Source of the DNA: Sphingobium cyanobacteriorum
GTDB lineage: Bacteria; Pseudomonadota; Alphaproteobacteria; Sphingomonadales; Sphingomonadaceae
Reading direction: 5' to 3'
Length of the DNA: 64,000 bases
Assembly: GCF_030580935.1 (NCBI RefSeq)
Contig: NZ_JAUQOM010000002.1
Coordinates: 674,324 to 738,323, forward strand
Part shown: positions 46,715-57,300 of the stretch, in pieces
How the letters are laid out: each line of letters begins with the position of its first letter
How positions within the stretch are numbered: the first letter of the stretch is position 1
Program-made: the position numbers and the translations under genes
Notes under the pieces: generated by a model
Database searches by the model: none
What the model saw: the letters and a program-made list of their open reading frames with translations, nothing else
Told to the model about the DNA's origin: nothing

Positions 46715-49700
46715 CGGTTATCCAGCCCTGTATCTCGTCCGGCAATGAGCGCATCGCTGTGCCTAGATCAATGCCCTTCAACGCTTCCAACACGAAGCCG
46801 GCACGGCCGTCGGGCCAAGTTGACGTGTCGATCGCATCGAGTCCGGGTCCAGGCGCCCACGTGCCGTCATCAAGATTCTCAATCAGGCGGCCGTTGCCGC
46901 GATGGTTGCGGACAGCCGCTCCCCACGCGGCGTTGTTTCGCGCTACGAACGTCGTGACATTGCCGGTGAGCGGATCGGCCTCGGTGCCCACCAGGCGTTG
47001 CCACTCTGCCGCTTTGGCACTGGGCAATGGCAGGGCAAGTAAGCGCGGCTCCAAGACGAACGCAGCCATGAGGCGAACGTCACGGATCGGCTTCGGTCCA
47101 TCCATCGCCTTGAGAACGGCGGCCAAAGCTGCGCCAGTATCCCCCGGCTGCGACTGTGCAACCCGGGCCCACGCATCATCCGGCATAGAAGCCTCGAGCG
47201 GCTTAGTCGGGCGAAGTTCGATCGGATCGGCCGCAACCTGCATTCCAGACAACCGATCGTAGGCGTCAAGCACAAGGCGGCGCGTCCGGTATTCTCCGAA
47301 GGCGACTTCTTCGTTTCGTTTAAGACCGCGGAAGGTTTCGGAAGGATAGTCCGGCCCGTTCATGTCGGTCGGATCGAGCATATAGCGCAACTCGTCACGC
47401 GAGAGGCCGTATTTGAGCGCGAAGAACGCATCGAGTTCGGCGCGCAAATTAGCGCGACGGGTCGGATCGAAGGGAAAAGGTGCGGCAGAGTACCCAAGGT
47501 CTTCGGCCCATGGTCGCATAGAGTGCGAGGTGTAGGTCAGTTCGAGCACACGCGGCGTGATAAATTTTCGATCATCGCTAGTGAACTGGTGCGGTCCGAG
47601 GATGGGGAGCTGCTTCATGTAATAGTATTTGAACGACGTCCCACCGGCCTTCTGTCGCGCACTGTAGTCGAGCGGCAAGGAGATCAAATTCGCTAGAATT
47701 GGAACTGCTGTCTCAATGGCGCGCGTATGATGCATGATCAAAATCTTATCGCCGGCGCCCACCTTCGGGAATACGCTGGCGATCACTGTCCGCTCGTCGG
47801 TTGAGCGACAGATATCTCTCCAGCCCATCAGCCATCGCGGCTGCTTACGGTTGATCAGGGCGGCGGTCAGCGCAAGCGGATCGGAGTCACTGGCCTTGAT
47901 ATAGGCGAGGTCGTCTTTGTGGAGCGGTGTCTCGCGGCACATCTCACGCGCGCCATCAGCAGCCTTGTTTAACCAAGTCGCAAAAGTGCCGCCGACGATT
48001 TCGCGCTCGACTGCACGTGGGCCCAGCACCTCGCGCAGACGCGCGCTCGCGCGGTGAGCAGACCGCGCAAGATTGCTCGCCTGCAAATCCGTTGGATCAA
48101 GCGTGCCCAGCACCCATTGCGCCAGCACCTTTAAGCAGCCCTCGGCATTACCCTTGCGGAAATATTGCTTGAGCCGGGACGGCACACGGGCCGTGCGAAG
48201 TTCGGTTTCGTCGAGCGGAACCCAGTACCACGGGTCGGCCTCGTAATTCAGATCGGACTTTACAGCGTTAGGCGTCGGTGGAAGCGAGCCGTCGCCCGGT
48301 CGCTCGGCAAGGCTGGCATAGGAGCCAAAGCGGTGATCAAATTGATGGATCATCTTCGCTTCGTAGAGCGGGACATAGCGTCTCTCGTCCGCGTGGCGCC
48401 AATCCGCCCCGTCACGGGAAAAGCCGCCGGCTGTGAGCTGTGCTCCGGTGCGGAAGAGCCCGCTGTCGTTGGACATGTGAAAAAGCGTCTGAAACGTAAT
48501 GCCCCAGGCATTGTCGTCTCCATCGGGATGATCGGATCGCTCACGGATCAACACGGGTGCAGCACGGTAAAGCTTGCGCGTCAGATCGCTGTCCGCGCGG
48601 GTACGAAATAAGGGCGAGGTGAGCGTGTTGGGGTTAAATAACGCAAACTCTTCAGGTGTCAGTTCGATTTGTCTTCGCTCATCAGCTAAGTGATCAAGCT
48701 GCCCAATCTCGAAGGATGCGCGGACTCCTCGGCCTGAATCGCCAATTCCCAAGAGGCAGAAGGATTTTCGATCATCTGTGGCAGGAAACCATCTTCTGAT
48801 CTCATCAAAGCTCAACAGGGTGGCTAGGCGATTGCTCGCAACAAGACTTCCAAAAAAGGCGCTGGTGGAACTGTCGGTAACGATGCCGGTAGGTACGATC
48901 ACGCCAGCGCGTCCTCGTGGTCGCGCGAGTTGTGAGAAATGTTCAGCGAACAGCGCATAAGTGTTCACATCGCCGATACCACTCAGCGGGAAGCGACCGC
49001 TCTTACGTACAAACACACTCGCTGCTTCCGCCGCACGGCTCGCAAACTCGAATTCGGCAGCGAGATCTGCCTGTACGGTGCCTGCTTCTGACTGTTTCAG
49101 CGCCTTTATCAGCACTGACCGTGCAGCCTTATTCGGCGCGGTCGCAATCTCGGGATCACGGGCGGCGAAGAACTCCTGCTCTTGCAGTTTGATACGCTCC
49201 CAAGGCGGGTTGCCCACCACGACATCGAACCCACCACGCGCCATGATAGTGGGAAATTCGAGCGGCCAATGGAAGGCGCTGACGCCACATGCCGTCCTGT
49301 CGATGAGCGTAACGAGCGGGCCATCAAGCGGTTCGCCCCGCGCCGCTGCCCACATGTGATCGGTCTCAGCAATCGTCGGCCCGGCAAAGTCGGCGGAGCC
49401 GGGCGCGGCTCCAGTCTTGGGTTGGAAGAATGCCGCGACATATGAATCGCATGCCGTCTTTAGATTGAACCAGCTCGGCCCCATGTGAAGTTGGCTGAAC
49501 GCCGCCTTCTTGGCAGCGATCTCGTTTAGGGTGTTCTCAGGCATTTCACTCAGTACTATTGCCGCATCGATAAGCCCTGTCGGCGGTTTTAGGCCTGAGA
49601 GGAAACCGGTTGCGCCTTTGCCCTCGCGCTGCTCCTTGTTGCGGCGAGCGTAGATCTTTGCCAGACCCTTATCGTCGCCGGCCAATGGGTCATAGGCTTC

Positions 49701-51518
49701 ATCAGGAATGCCGGCGCGCAACGCCTCAATGTTGAAGACGCCTATTAGACTGTCGCCGCAGCGGATATGGCTGTCGAGAAAATTAAGCGGCTTGCCCGGC
49801 TCCAACGCCTCGATCCAAAGCGCGACCTTCGCTAGCTCCACGGCCATCGGATTGCGATCCACACCATGGATCGAATGGCGCACGACGTCGCGCATCGCTG
49901 CCGGATAGTCGGGCACCTCACTGTTGCGCAGCTGCGCCACACGGAATGCCATCCGGCGCGCGGCGCCAAGCAGGAAATGACCGGAACCGCAGGCTGGGTC
50001 GATGACCGAAAGCTTAAGGATCGCGTCGGCGCCTCCCTCCGCTTCGGCCCGTGTAAGCACGGGGTCGAGTGTTGCATCGAGCAACATCTGCACGAGGCTA
50101 TCCGGCGTATAATAGCTGCCGGAGGTCTTGCGCGCATTGCCCTTCGCTTCCCCGGCATCCGCGAAGCCAAAACACCGACCATGGTCTTTGCGGACTGGGA
50201 CTAGCTCAAGTAGCCCCTCATAAACGGAGCCGAGCTCCTCCGTCGCCATATCTCGCCAATTCACGCGGACGCGCCGGCCATCCTCGATCAACCAACTCAG
50301 ATGGAAGACTGCGCTTAGAAAAGCCCGATTCGGCAATCTCGCATCTTCGAGATCAGGTGTACCGCCGCGCGTAAAAAGGCCGCCGAGCGCGGGTAACCCC
50401 AGGAGCTTCTCGCCGCGCTCCAGAGCGCGAAAAACGATCTTGGCTGCCTCCCATGCATCATGATGATGATCATGGGAGGAACGCCGAATCGACCGCTTTC
50501 GCATGTGGCCGAAGCCATAGGCAGACATATACAGTTCTCGGCTGGCGCCCGATGCCTCGGGTCCATGCAGGAGTTCTCGATCCTCCGCTACCGCGAGGAA
50601 GATCAATCTATAGACGACGCGGAGGAGTTGCTCAAACCAGTCTTGCATTGCTAGTTCGCTGGTATCGAGACGCTCGCGCAGACTGATATTGGCATCCAAA
50701 TAGCCCTGTCCCAGGGCAAGCAGAGCGTTCTCGACGTTGCCTCGTAGTCTTTCGCGCACGGCAGTGCCGGCCCGTTGTCCTGCCTCACGCCAGTTTTCCA
50801 GCGGACTGTCGCTCGCCGCCGCGCCTTCGGAGCCGAAGCGCGTCGCGTGAAGCAAGAGCCAGGCCGCAGTGAAATCAGCGAACATCTCGTCGCGGAAGAT
50901 CGCGCCGAGATCGGCCTCAATATAGGTCGGCCGGGTGAAGCTGGCGTTGTCACGCATCAGACGCACACGATCACCCGCGAATGCCAGCCCCCAGTTGGCA
51001 TCGACATTGGCATTGAGCCAATCCTGCAACAACACGACTGGCGACCGCTTCGCGGTGCCCCCGCCCACGCCATCACCGAATTCGGGAAGCGCACGCGTAA
51101 ATCCTTCGGCAGCCTTGCCCTTCTCGTCCTTGATCGGCGCCGCCACAACGATCGGCACACGCCCGGCCTTTGCTTCCCACGTTATGCGGTATCGGCGACC
51201 GTCGAGCTCGTGCACGACCGGCCCGGTCAGCACGAAACCAAAAGCCTGCTCCAGCAGCACCTTTACGAAGGCTGCGGTCTGGGTCACCGTCGGTGCATCG
51301 ATCGCGGCATATCCGCGCCAATGCGCTTGGCCGATCCGGAAATAGCGCGTGATCTCCTCGCGTAGAGAGGTGCCCTTCGGGCAGAGATAATCGGCGGCAG
51401 TCTTTTGGCTTGGGGTTGCGGACGCGATGGCAACCAGTTGTTCGGGAGCGATCAACGCCCCTTCGATCGATATCGCCGTAAAGCCGATATCGGCGGCACG
51501 CTTGCTAGATCGCGACAT
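46698..51518 (-). CDS. Large N6-adenine-type DNA methyltransferase (Eco57I/DrmMI-like)
   Basis: A 1606-aa class I SAM-dependent methyltransferase. SGSYYTPDSLVQMLLD (near residue 475) and motif I DPACGSGHFLLGAA (near 516) bind SAM. The catalytic motif IV is VVGNPPWERIK (near 768), of the NPPW type that methylates adenine N6. The N-terminal ~450 residues contain WGLAFAGDRVRLMRDN and IEADLGAIF blocks common to type IIG/DISARM-like methylases. They also hold Asp106 ... WEAKAG (Glu115-x-Lys117), which looks like a PD-(D/E)xK nuclease motif. The C-terminal ~600 residues probably recognise the target. Start ATG 51518 overlaps the SNF2 stop (TGATG). It likely marks self DNA. Confidence 0.88.
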   Translation of the reverse strand: MSRSSKRAADIGFTAISIEGALIAPEQLVAIASATPSQKTAADYLCPKGTSLREEITRYFRIGQAHWRGYAAIDAPTVTQTAAFVKVLLEQAFGFVLTGPVVHELDGRRYRITWEAKAGRVPIVVAAPIKDEKGKAAEGFTRALPEFGDGVGGGTAKRSPVVLLQDWLNANVDANWGLAFAGDRVRLMRDNASFTRPTYIEADLGAIFRDEMFADFTAAWLLLHATRFGSEGAAASDSPLENWREAGQRAGTAVRERLRGNVENALLALGQGYLDANISLRERLDTSELAMQDWFEQLLRVVYRLIFLAVAEDRELLHGPEASGASRELYMSAYGFGHMRKRSIRRSSHDHHHDAWEAAKIVFRALERGEKLLGLPALGGLFTRGGTPDLEDARLPNRAFLSAVFHLSWLIEDGRRVRVNWRDMATEELGSVYEGLLELVPVRKDHGRCFGFADAGEAKGNARKTSGSYYTPDSLVQMLLDATLDPVLTRAEAEGGADAILKLSVIDPACGSGHFLLGAARRMAFRVAQLRNSEVPDYPAAMRDVVRHSIHGVDRNPMAVELAKVALWIEALEPGKPLNFLDSHIRCGDSLIGVFNIEALRAGIPDEAYDPLAGDDKGLAKIYARRNKEQREGKGATGFLSGLKPPTGLIDAAIVLSEMPENTLNEIAAKKAAFSQLHMGPSWFNLKTACDSYVAAFFQPKTGAAPGSADFAGPTIAETDHMWAAARGEPLDGPLVTLIDRTACGVSAFHWPLEFPTIMARGGFDVVVGNPPWERIKLQEQEFFAARDPEIATAPNKAARSVLIKALKQSEAGTVQADLAAEFEFASRAAEAASVFVRKSGRFPLSGIGDVNTYALFAEHFSQLARPRGRAGVIVPTGIVTDSSTSAFFGSLVASNRLATLLSFDEIRRWFPATDDRKSFCLLGIGDSGRGVRASFEIGQLDHLADERRQIELTPEEFALFNPNTLTSPLFRTRADSDLTRKLYRAAPVLIRERSDHPDGDDNAWGITFQTLFHMSNDSGLFRTGAQLTAGGFSRDGADWRHADERRYVPLYEAKMIHQFDHRFGSYASLAERPGDGSLPPTPNAVKSDLNYEADPWYWVPLDETELRTARVPSRLKQYFRKGNAEGCLKVLAQWVLGTLDPTDLQASNLARSAHRASARLREVLGPRAVEREIVGGTFATWLNKAADGAREMCRETPLHKDDLAYIKASDSDPLALTAALINRKQPRWLMGWRDICRSTDERTVIASVFPKVGAGDKILIMHHTRAIETAVPILANLISLPLDYSARQKAGGTSFKYYYMKQLPILGPHQFTSDDRKFITPRVLELTYTSHSMRPWAEDLGYSAAPFPFDPTRRANLRAELDAFFALKYGLSRDELRYMLDPTDMNGPDYPSETFRGLKRNEEVAFGEYRTRRLVLDAYDRLSGMQVAADPIELRPTKPLEASMPDDAWARVAQSQPGDTGAALAAVLKAMDGPKPIRDVRLMAAFVLEPRLLALPLPSAKAAEWQRLVGTEADPLTGNVTTFVARNNAAWGAAVRNHRGNGRLIENLDDGTWAPGPGLDAIDTSTWPDGRAGFVLEALKGIDLGTAMRSLPDEIQGWITDAAAA

Positions 51519-54304
51519 CAATTTGCCTCCGGCAACAGCACATAGAGACCGATGATATCGGCGGGCAAAACGGGCGTGACCCTGACGGTAGAGCCGCCAC
51601 CGGCGGCATCGGTTAGTCGCTGATGATCGTCCGACAGCACATCTCCGCGCGATCGCGCAAAAGCTGCGATCGCCCCTTCATAGCCGGGCAATCGGCCGCG
51701 GGCCGCGTCCAGATGGCGGATGCGAGTGTCGGTTTCGAGATTGGCCGATGCTTCGGCTTCGAGCAGGGACAGAGCCTCGGGTCCGCTGAGCGTGGTAATC
51801 TGGCCGAGGCCGCCAAAGGCCAGACCAGTGGTCTCCTCCGCGAGTAACAGACGATTGGTGCGGCCGCTCGTGACGAGTTGGAAACGCAGTCGCACGAGTA
51901 GCAGGGTCGTCATCTGAGTTACCGCCCGTGTACGCCAGACTCCTGCGCGACCCAGCGGATTGGCTTCAGAGCCCTTGGGATCAAGCGCGCCTTCGGCAAG
52001 CGTTTCAGCAAGCGTGGCCACCAGCGGGTGGACACGGCCGACATGGGTAACCCCTGGCGACGGATCATCGACGAAAGCGATCCGACGCGTGCCCACCAGT
52101 CCGCGCAGTTCAAGACGCTCCCGCATCGTCTGCGGCAACGCGGTGAGATGAACCAATTGATGATCGCCCGCGTTTTCGAGCGGTGCTTGCACACGACGTA
52201 ACGCCCGATCAGTGAAGCGTGCGACTTCATCCGGCCCGCCGTTTAGCGCGCGCATCTTCCGCCATTCTGGGATCACTTCGTCGGGCTTCAATGCACCCTG
52301 CGCGTAGCGCGCCCGGCTGGCCTTCACATTTTCGGCGGTGTCACGCCATGCCGTATCGAGCCGCTCGGGCGCGGTACCGAAATCGAACACGAACTGTGTC
52401 CGCGTGCTGCCCTTCCGTAACAAGACGGCCTGCATGAGCGCGGCGGTGACGCCGGCCTGATCCTCAGGCATCGGCACTGCGACGCCGGTCGCCTTCTGAA
52501 TAGCCTCGGCCTTGCGGATGATGACGCTCAGTACCGCGCCATCGATCGCGCTATTCTCACCATACATCATCAGAGATCGCACCAGCGGCGCCTGCTGGCC
52601 GAACCGATCGACTCGTCCCTCCCGCTGCTGATGGCGGGTCGGGTTCCAGCTCAGATCGTAATGGATTACGCTATCGAACAGGCTTTGCAGGTTGATGCCC
52701 TCGGACAGACAATCGGTGGCGACCAGAATGCGATTGTCGAACGGCTGCAGTGCCTCCACCCGGTCGCGGCGGTCATCGGGAGTTAGCATGCCCGTTATCA
52801 CTGCCACCTCGGCCTTTGGCCAGATCTTGCGCAGTACGGCGCCCAGCGCCTCGGCCGTGGCGATGAAACGGCAGAATATAACCGGCTTCGCACCATCCTT
52901 CAGCAAGGGCCGAAGCTCCGCCACGAGGCGGCGAATCTTGGGGTCCTCATCGCGCCGCGCATCAAGCGCCTGCGCCTGGGCGATCAGTTCCCGCAACGCA
53001 CCCTGTTCTTCGCCCTGCGCGGCGGCTGTGGCCGGCTCAAGATCGCCTTCGTCGAGCATTCCGTCCTCGGCGTCGAACACGACCGGTTCGATCGCGCCTT
53101 CCTCGGCGATACCGCCCAGCCGGTTGCCGAGCGCACTCGCCGCCGCCGCGGACGACGAGCCCACGCAACGCATCAGCGCGAGCGTGCCCCAGAAGGCCAG
53201 ACGACGGCTGCGCTGATCAGCGCCTGCGCGCTCAGTGACCGACAGGCAATAATCGAGCACATCTTCCTGAAAGCTCGCGAAGTCGCCGGTGAGGAGGTAG
53301 GCAGCTTCATTGGTCTTATGCTGGGCAAAGGCACGACGCTCGCCCCAGCCGTCCTGGATATCGGCTCGACGCCGTTGGACGAAATGCTGTGCGAGCCTGC
53401 GAGCATAACGCTCGCGGGCATTGGCATCGCCGCTCTCCGCGCCGCCGGCCAGATCCGGGTGGATCAGTCCGAGCAGCCTATCATAAGCAACGACGTCGCC
53501 ACTATGCGGGGTCGCCGTCAGGAGCAGCATATGCCGTTCGATATTGACGGCGAGCCGTTCGAGCAGCTCGAACCGCTGATGTTTGCCACGCTCCCCACCG
53601 ACGCAGCTATGCGCCTCATCAACGATCACGAGCGGCGGACAGGCCCGCGCAAATTCATCGCGTCGGCTGTCAGCCTTGATATAATCGAGGCTGACGACGG
53701 TGTAGGGATAGGCTTCGAACAGGCTTTGCGAGGTCGGCAGGCCGCGTTCGAGGCTCCGCGCACGCGCCGAGGTGACCGCAACGGCATCAATATCGAATTT
53801 TTCGCTGAGTTCGCTGACCCATTGATCGACGAGATGCGGAGGGCACAGCACGGCGAAGCGATCGACCGTGCCGCGATCGAGCATTTCGCGCAGGATCAGC
53901 CCAGCCTCGATCGTCTTGCCGATCCCGACATCGTCGGCAATCAGCAGGCGGACGACCGGCAATTTCAGGGCCATCATCAGCGGTACGAGCTGATAGGCGC
54001 GCGGCTCGACGCCAAGATGGGCCGCGCTCCGGAACGGCCCCGCGCCGCGCCGCAACGACAGGCGCAGCGCGTCGGCGAGCAATCGCGCGCCGTCCTGAGT
54101 ATCGAGACGATCGGCGGTCGGCGCGGCAAAGCTGGCCGGCGTCACCGGCTCCAGTTCGAGCGATGGCGCGATGAGCTGGGCATCCTCATCGGAACCCGAC
54201 AGCGGACGCATGTTCAGCAGGCCTTCGCCGGGCGACGGCAGCACAATCCATTCGCGACCCCGCGCCCTGATGAGATCACCGGGTGAAAAAACAACATTTT
54301 CCAT
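51518..54304 (-). CDS. SNF2-like helicase/ATPase (DISARM DrmD-like)
   Basis: A 928-aa superfamily 2 ATPase. Walker A ADDVGIGKTIEAGLILRE is at residues ~123-140, the DEAH box is in VIVDEAHSCVG (229-232), LLLTATPHSGD follows, and the C-terminal lobe has VATDCLSEGINLQ and motif VI QQREGRVDRFGQ (near 560). The N-terminal GDLIRARGREWIVLPS block matches the start of DISARM-type SNF2 proteins. The last ~300 residues are of unknown fold. It starts at 54304, overlapping the upstream helicase stop by one base (TGATG), and overlaps the methylase start the same way. Probable DNA translocase of the defence complex. Confidence 0.87.
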   Translation of the reverse strand: MENVVFSPGDLIRARGREWIVLPSPGEGLLNMRPLSGSDEDAQLIAPSLELEPVTPASFAAPTADRLDTQDGARLLADALRLSLRRGAGPFRSAAHLGVEPRAYQLVPLMMALKLPVVRLLIADDVGIGKTIEAGLILREMLDRGTVDRFAVLCPPHLVDQWVSELSEKFDIDAVAVTSARARSLERGLPTSQSLFEAYPYTVVSLDYIKADSRRDEFARACPPLVIVDEAHSCVGGERGKHQRFELLERLAVNIERHMLLLTATPHSGDVVAYDRLLGLIHPDLAGGAESGDANARERYARRLAQHFVQRRRADIQDGWGERRAFAQHKTNEAAYLLTGDFASFQEDVLDYCLSVTERAGADQRSRRLAFWGTLALMRCVGSSSAAAASALGNRLGGIAEEGAIEPVVFDAEDGMLDEGDLEPATAAAQGEEQGALRELIAQAQALDARRDEDPKIRRLVAELRPLLKDGAKPVIFCRFIATAEALGAVLRKIWPKAEVAVITGMLTPDDRRDRVEALQPFDNRILVATDCLSEGINLQSLFDSVIHYDLSWNPTRHQQREGRVDRFGQQAPLVRSLMMYGENSAIDGAVLSVIIRKAEAIQKATGVAVPMPEDQAGVTAALMQAVLLRKGSTRTQFVFDFGTAPERLDTAWRDTAENVKASRARYAQGALKPDEVIPEWRKMRALNGGPDEVARFTDRALRRVQAPLENAGDHQLVHLTALPQTMRERLELRGLVGTRRIAFVDDPSPGVTHVGRVHPLVATLAETLAEGALDPKGSEANPLGRAGVWRTRAVTQMTTLLLVRLRFQLVTSGRTNRLLLAEETTGLAFGGLGQITTLSGPEALSLLEAEASANLETDTRIRHLDAARGRLPGYEGAIAAFARSRGDVLSDDHQRLTDAAGGGSTVRVTPVLPADIIGLYVLLPEAN

Positions 54305-57300
54305 CAGGAGGCTCCCAGTGCCGCCAGAAGGACGGCTGGCGGCTGATCGCCGGGAGCGTCCGGAAGTGCGACGATGTCGAGTATGCCGAGCGCGCTCGCC
54401 GCTTCGACCAATGTGTCAGGCATCGGTCCTGACACTGCTAATACATCCTTCGCCGGCCAATAGAGCGGGTAGTTTTCTCCCGCGATTTTCACTGATGCCG
54501 GTTTCGGCAAGCCCCAGCCTGCGAGCGCCTCTGGCCACCCATGCCCGTTGCTCTGGACAGGCACCGCGGCGGCATCCGCAGCCGCAAGCGAGCAGAGAAA
54601 TGCCACCACTTCGGGATCGCGACGATCGATCAACTCATGATCTGGCTGATTATAATAAGACAGCAGGCAGCGGTAACAGCCAGCGACGCAGGCGCCTTCT
54701 TTTTCGCTCATGTGCCCAGGGTCGAACGGCGCCTCATAGTGCATCAGCGACAATGCCCGTTGCGCGACCTCGGCCAGGCTCTCAGGCTGGGACACCAGCC
54801 GGTTGAGCACACCGGCCCCGCCTTCTGTCGCTTCGTAAAGCAGTATCGTGTTGCGCTGATCGCGGGTGGGCAAGGGCTCGCCGAGCAACTCTGCCTCCTC
54901 CAGTTCGTAACCAATCTGGATACCGCGCAGCAGCGCATGCTGAAGTGTTGCCATCTGACCTTTCGACAGGTCGGCAATCGGCCGCAGGAGCAGCGCATTC
55001 TTGTGATCTTCGACGATCGGCACGATGCGTTGGGCTTTCGCCGCCGTCACATCACCCTCGTTGTTGGCATCATCGTCGCCGCCGTCGAGGGAATCCTTCA
55101 GCCATCGACCGGATTGGGGATCGATGCAGAACCCAAGAATTGACTTCGATTTGCGCCGCCTGAGCCCCTTGTTGATGCGGGAAAGCTTAGCCGACGCGCC
55201 GAAATCGAGGTGGAGGAGGGGGCCGTCTGACCCCTTGAGTACCGCGGAGCGGATGTCCGGCGCACCGCTTTTCATCGGCCATTGGAAGACGGTCTGAATC
55301 TCGAACCCACGCCGCTGCCGGTCCTCGTCGTTCGCGGTAATCCGCGCTGATGGGGATGTTTCGACATTGTCGATCCGATAGACAGCATTTAACCGCTCAA
55401 CGCCGCCGAGCGAAGCGTTACAGGCGTGACAGCGCTCCTGCAGCTCATCGCTATGAGCTGCACCGCATTCGCCGCAAAGGATCAGCGTGGACGTCGCAAG
55501 TTTGCCATCATCCATGCGGTCGGCGGGCAGCTTCGCCTTGGTGACGCGGTAGGCTCGGCCCTCATGATAGATCAAGCTGTTGGGGCCGAACTCCGCGATC
55601 GCAAGGAAGCGCGGCCGTTGCAGCATCGCGCCCTTGGTAGCCGGGATGAATGCATAGAGAGGAAGTCGCGGGAAATTGTACCCTGGAAGGAACCCCTCGG
55701 TCGCGAGATAGCGATACGTGTAAAAGTCCGACCCACTCGATGCACGACCGCGTTCGAGGATGTCGAGTTCCTTGGAGGCGTTACGGTAGCGTGTCGCGGC
55801 AGCAGTGCGCTCGCCGGCCTTAAGGCCCGTCTTCTGTTGGATTGCATGCGCCAGCTCCTGCTCATTGCGGGCGCCGCGGTGCAGCCCTCGCCAACGCTCG
55901 AAACTTGCGGCAAACGCTCCTGCCGCTTCTACATCGGTCTCAGCGACGAACGCCTCGACGTCGGCGAGCCACGGCACATCCTTGGCGTTGACCGCAGGCA
56001 ACATTGCATCGACCAGCCTGCGCATAATCGGGCGTGCCGCGCCGGTCGAAGCCAGGCGCTCGAAACAGACGGTGATATTAGGTGTGATCGGCATGTCCTT
56101 CACGGTCATGTCGAGATTCTCGGGAATTGACGACCTCAGCGGAACGACAGCTGCGGCGAGCCACTCGGCATGCAGGTGACTCTTGAGCAGATCCTTATTG
56201 GCCAGATCGAGCGCGGGTGGTCGCACGATCCCAGCGACAAGCGCCTGCCGGTCAGCGAAATAATATTGATCGTGCGGGGACTGGGCAGCGCAATAGGTCA
56301 CAACCAGCGCCGCTTGGCCGCTGCGGCCAGCACGGCCGGAGCGCTGCGCATAATTTGCTGGCGTCGGGGGCACGTTGCGCATGTAAACTGCGTTGAGCGC
56401 GCTAATGTCGACCCCCAGTTCCATCGTCGGCGAACAGAACATGGCGGGTAGGAAATCGGTCGGCTCACCCTGCTCGATCATTCGGTCTTTGTTGACCTCA
56501 ATTCGCGAGACGTCATCCCGCTCATAGCGGAACCTATCCTCGCGCCAGCCACGAACCTCCTGATCGACCTGGGCCGTATGTTCGCGCGCCTCGAAGGCAT
56601 TCGGCAACCTGCCAGGCTGTCCGAGCATTTCAGCGACTTGATCATAGAGTGCCCGAAAGAACGCGTTTTGGCGTTTGGCGTCCGCGCGCGTTTCAGTGGC
56701 GAACAGCCGCAGTGACGACGGTGAAACTCGCCATGCCGCCGCGTCGAATCCAGATGAAATCCGGCGCACCAGCTGATGCGCCTCGGCCGCCTTAAGCAGC
56801 GCCCGGATCATATCGTCATACTCGCTGACCGGCAGTGTATCGCCCCAAATATCCTTGTGACGAAGAGCCTTTCCCAGATTGGTTCGCCAGCCGGCGCGGA
56901 CGATCAATGCATCCTCGGTGGCCTTGCTTTCTCCCTTTCTGGGCGGGTCAATCATCAGGAACCCGCTCTCGCGAAGGCCGTCTTCCTCTTCGCGATCGAT
57001 CGCCCAGGGATCGCGCAGGCGGGTGCGCGAGTCTTGGGCCGTCTGCAGCACACGCTGCCGATCGAGTGCATCGGTGGCGATGGCGAGGCCTTGCCGCATT
57101 TGATCGAACAGTTTTTCGTACAGCAGCTTGCGTTGCGCAGGCGTTGCCAGCCGCAAGCGGGCATTGCCCTGAAACTCTTCCTCGTCACTGACGAGCTCAT
57201 CCAGCCCCTGAAACCGCGCGGCGATGAGCCCGACCTCCTCCAGGTTCGGATTGGTATAGCGCCAGCCGCGGCGCAGGTCGGCCCAAAGCCGATGCGCCAG

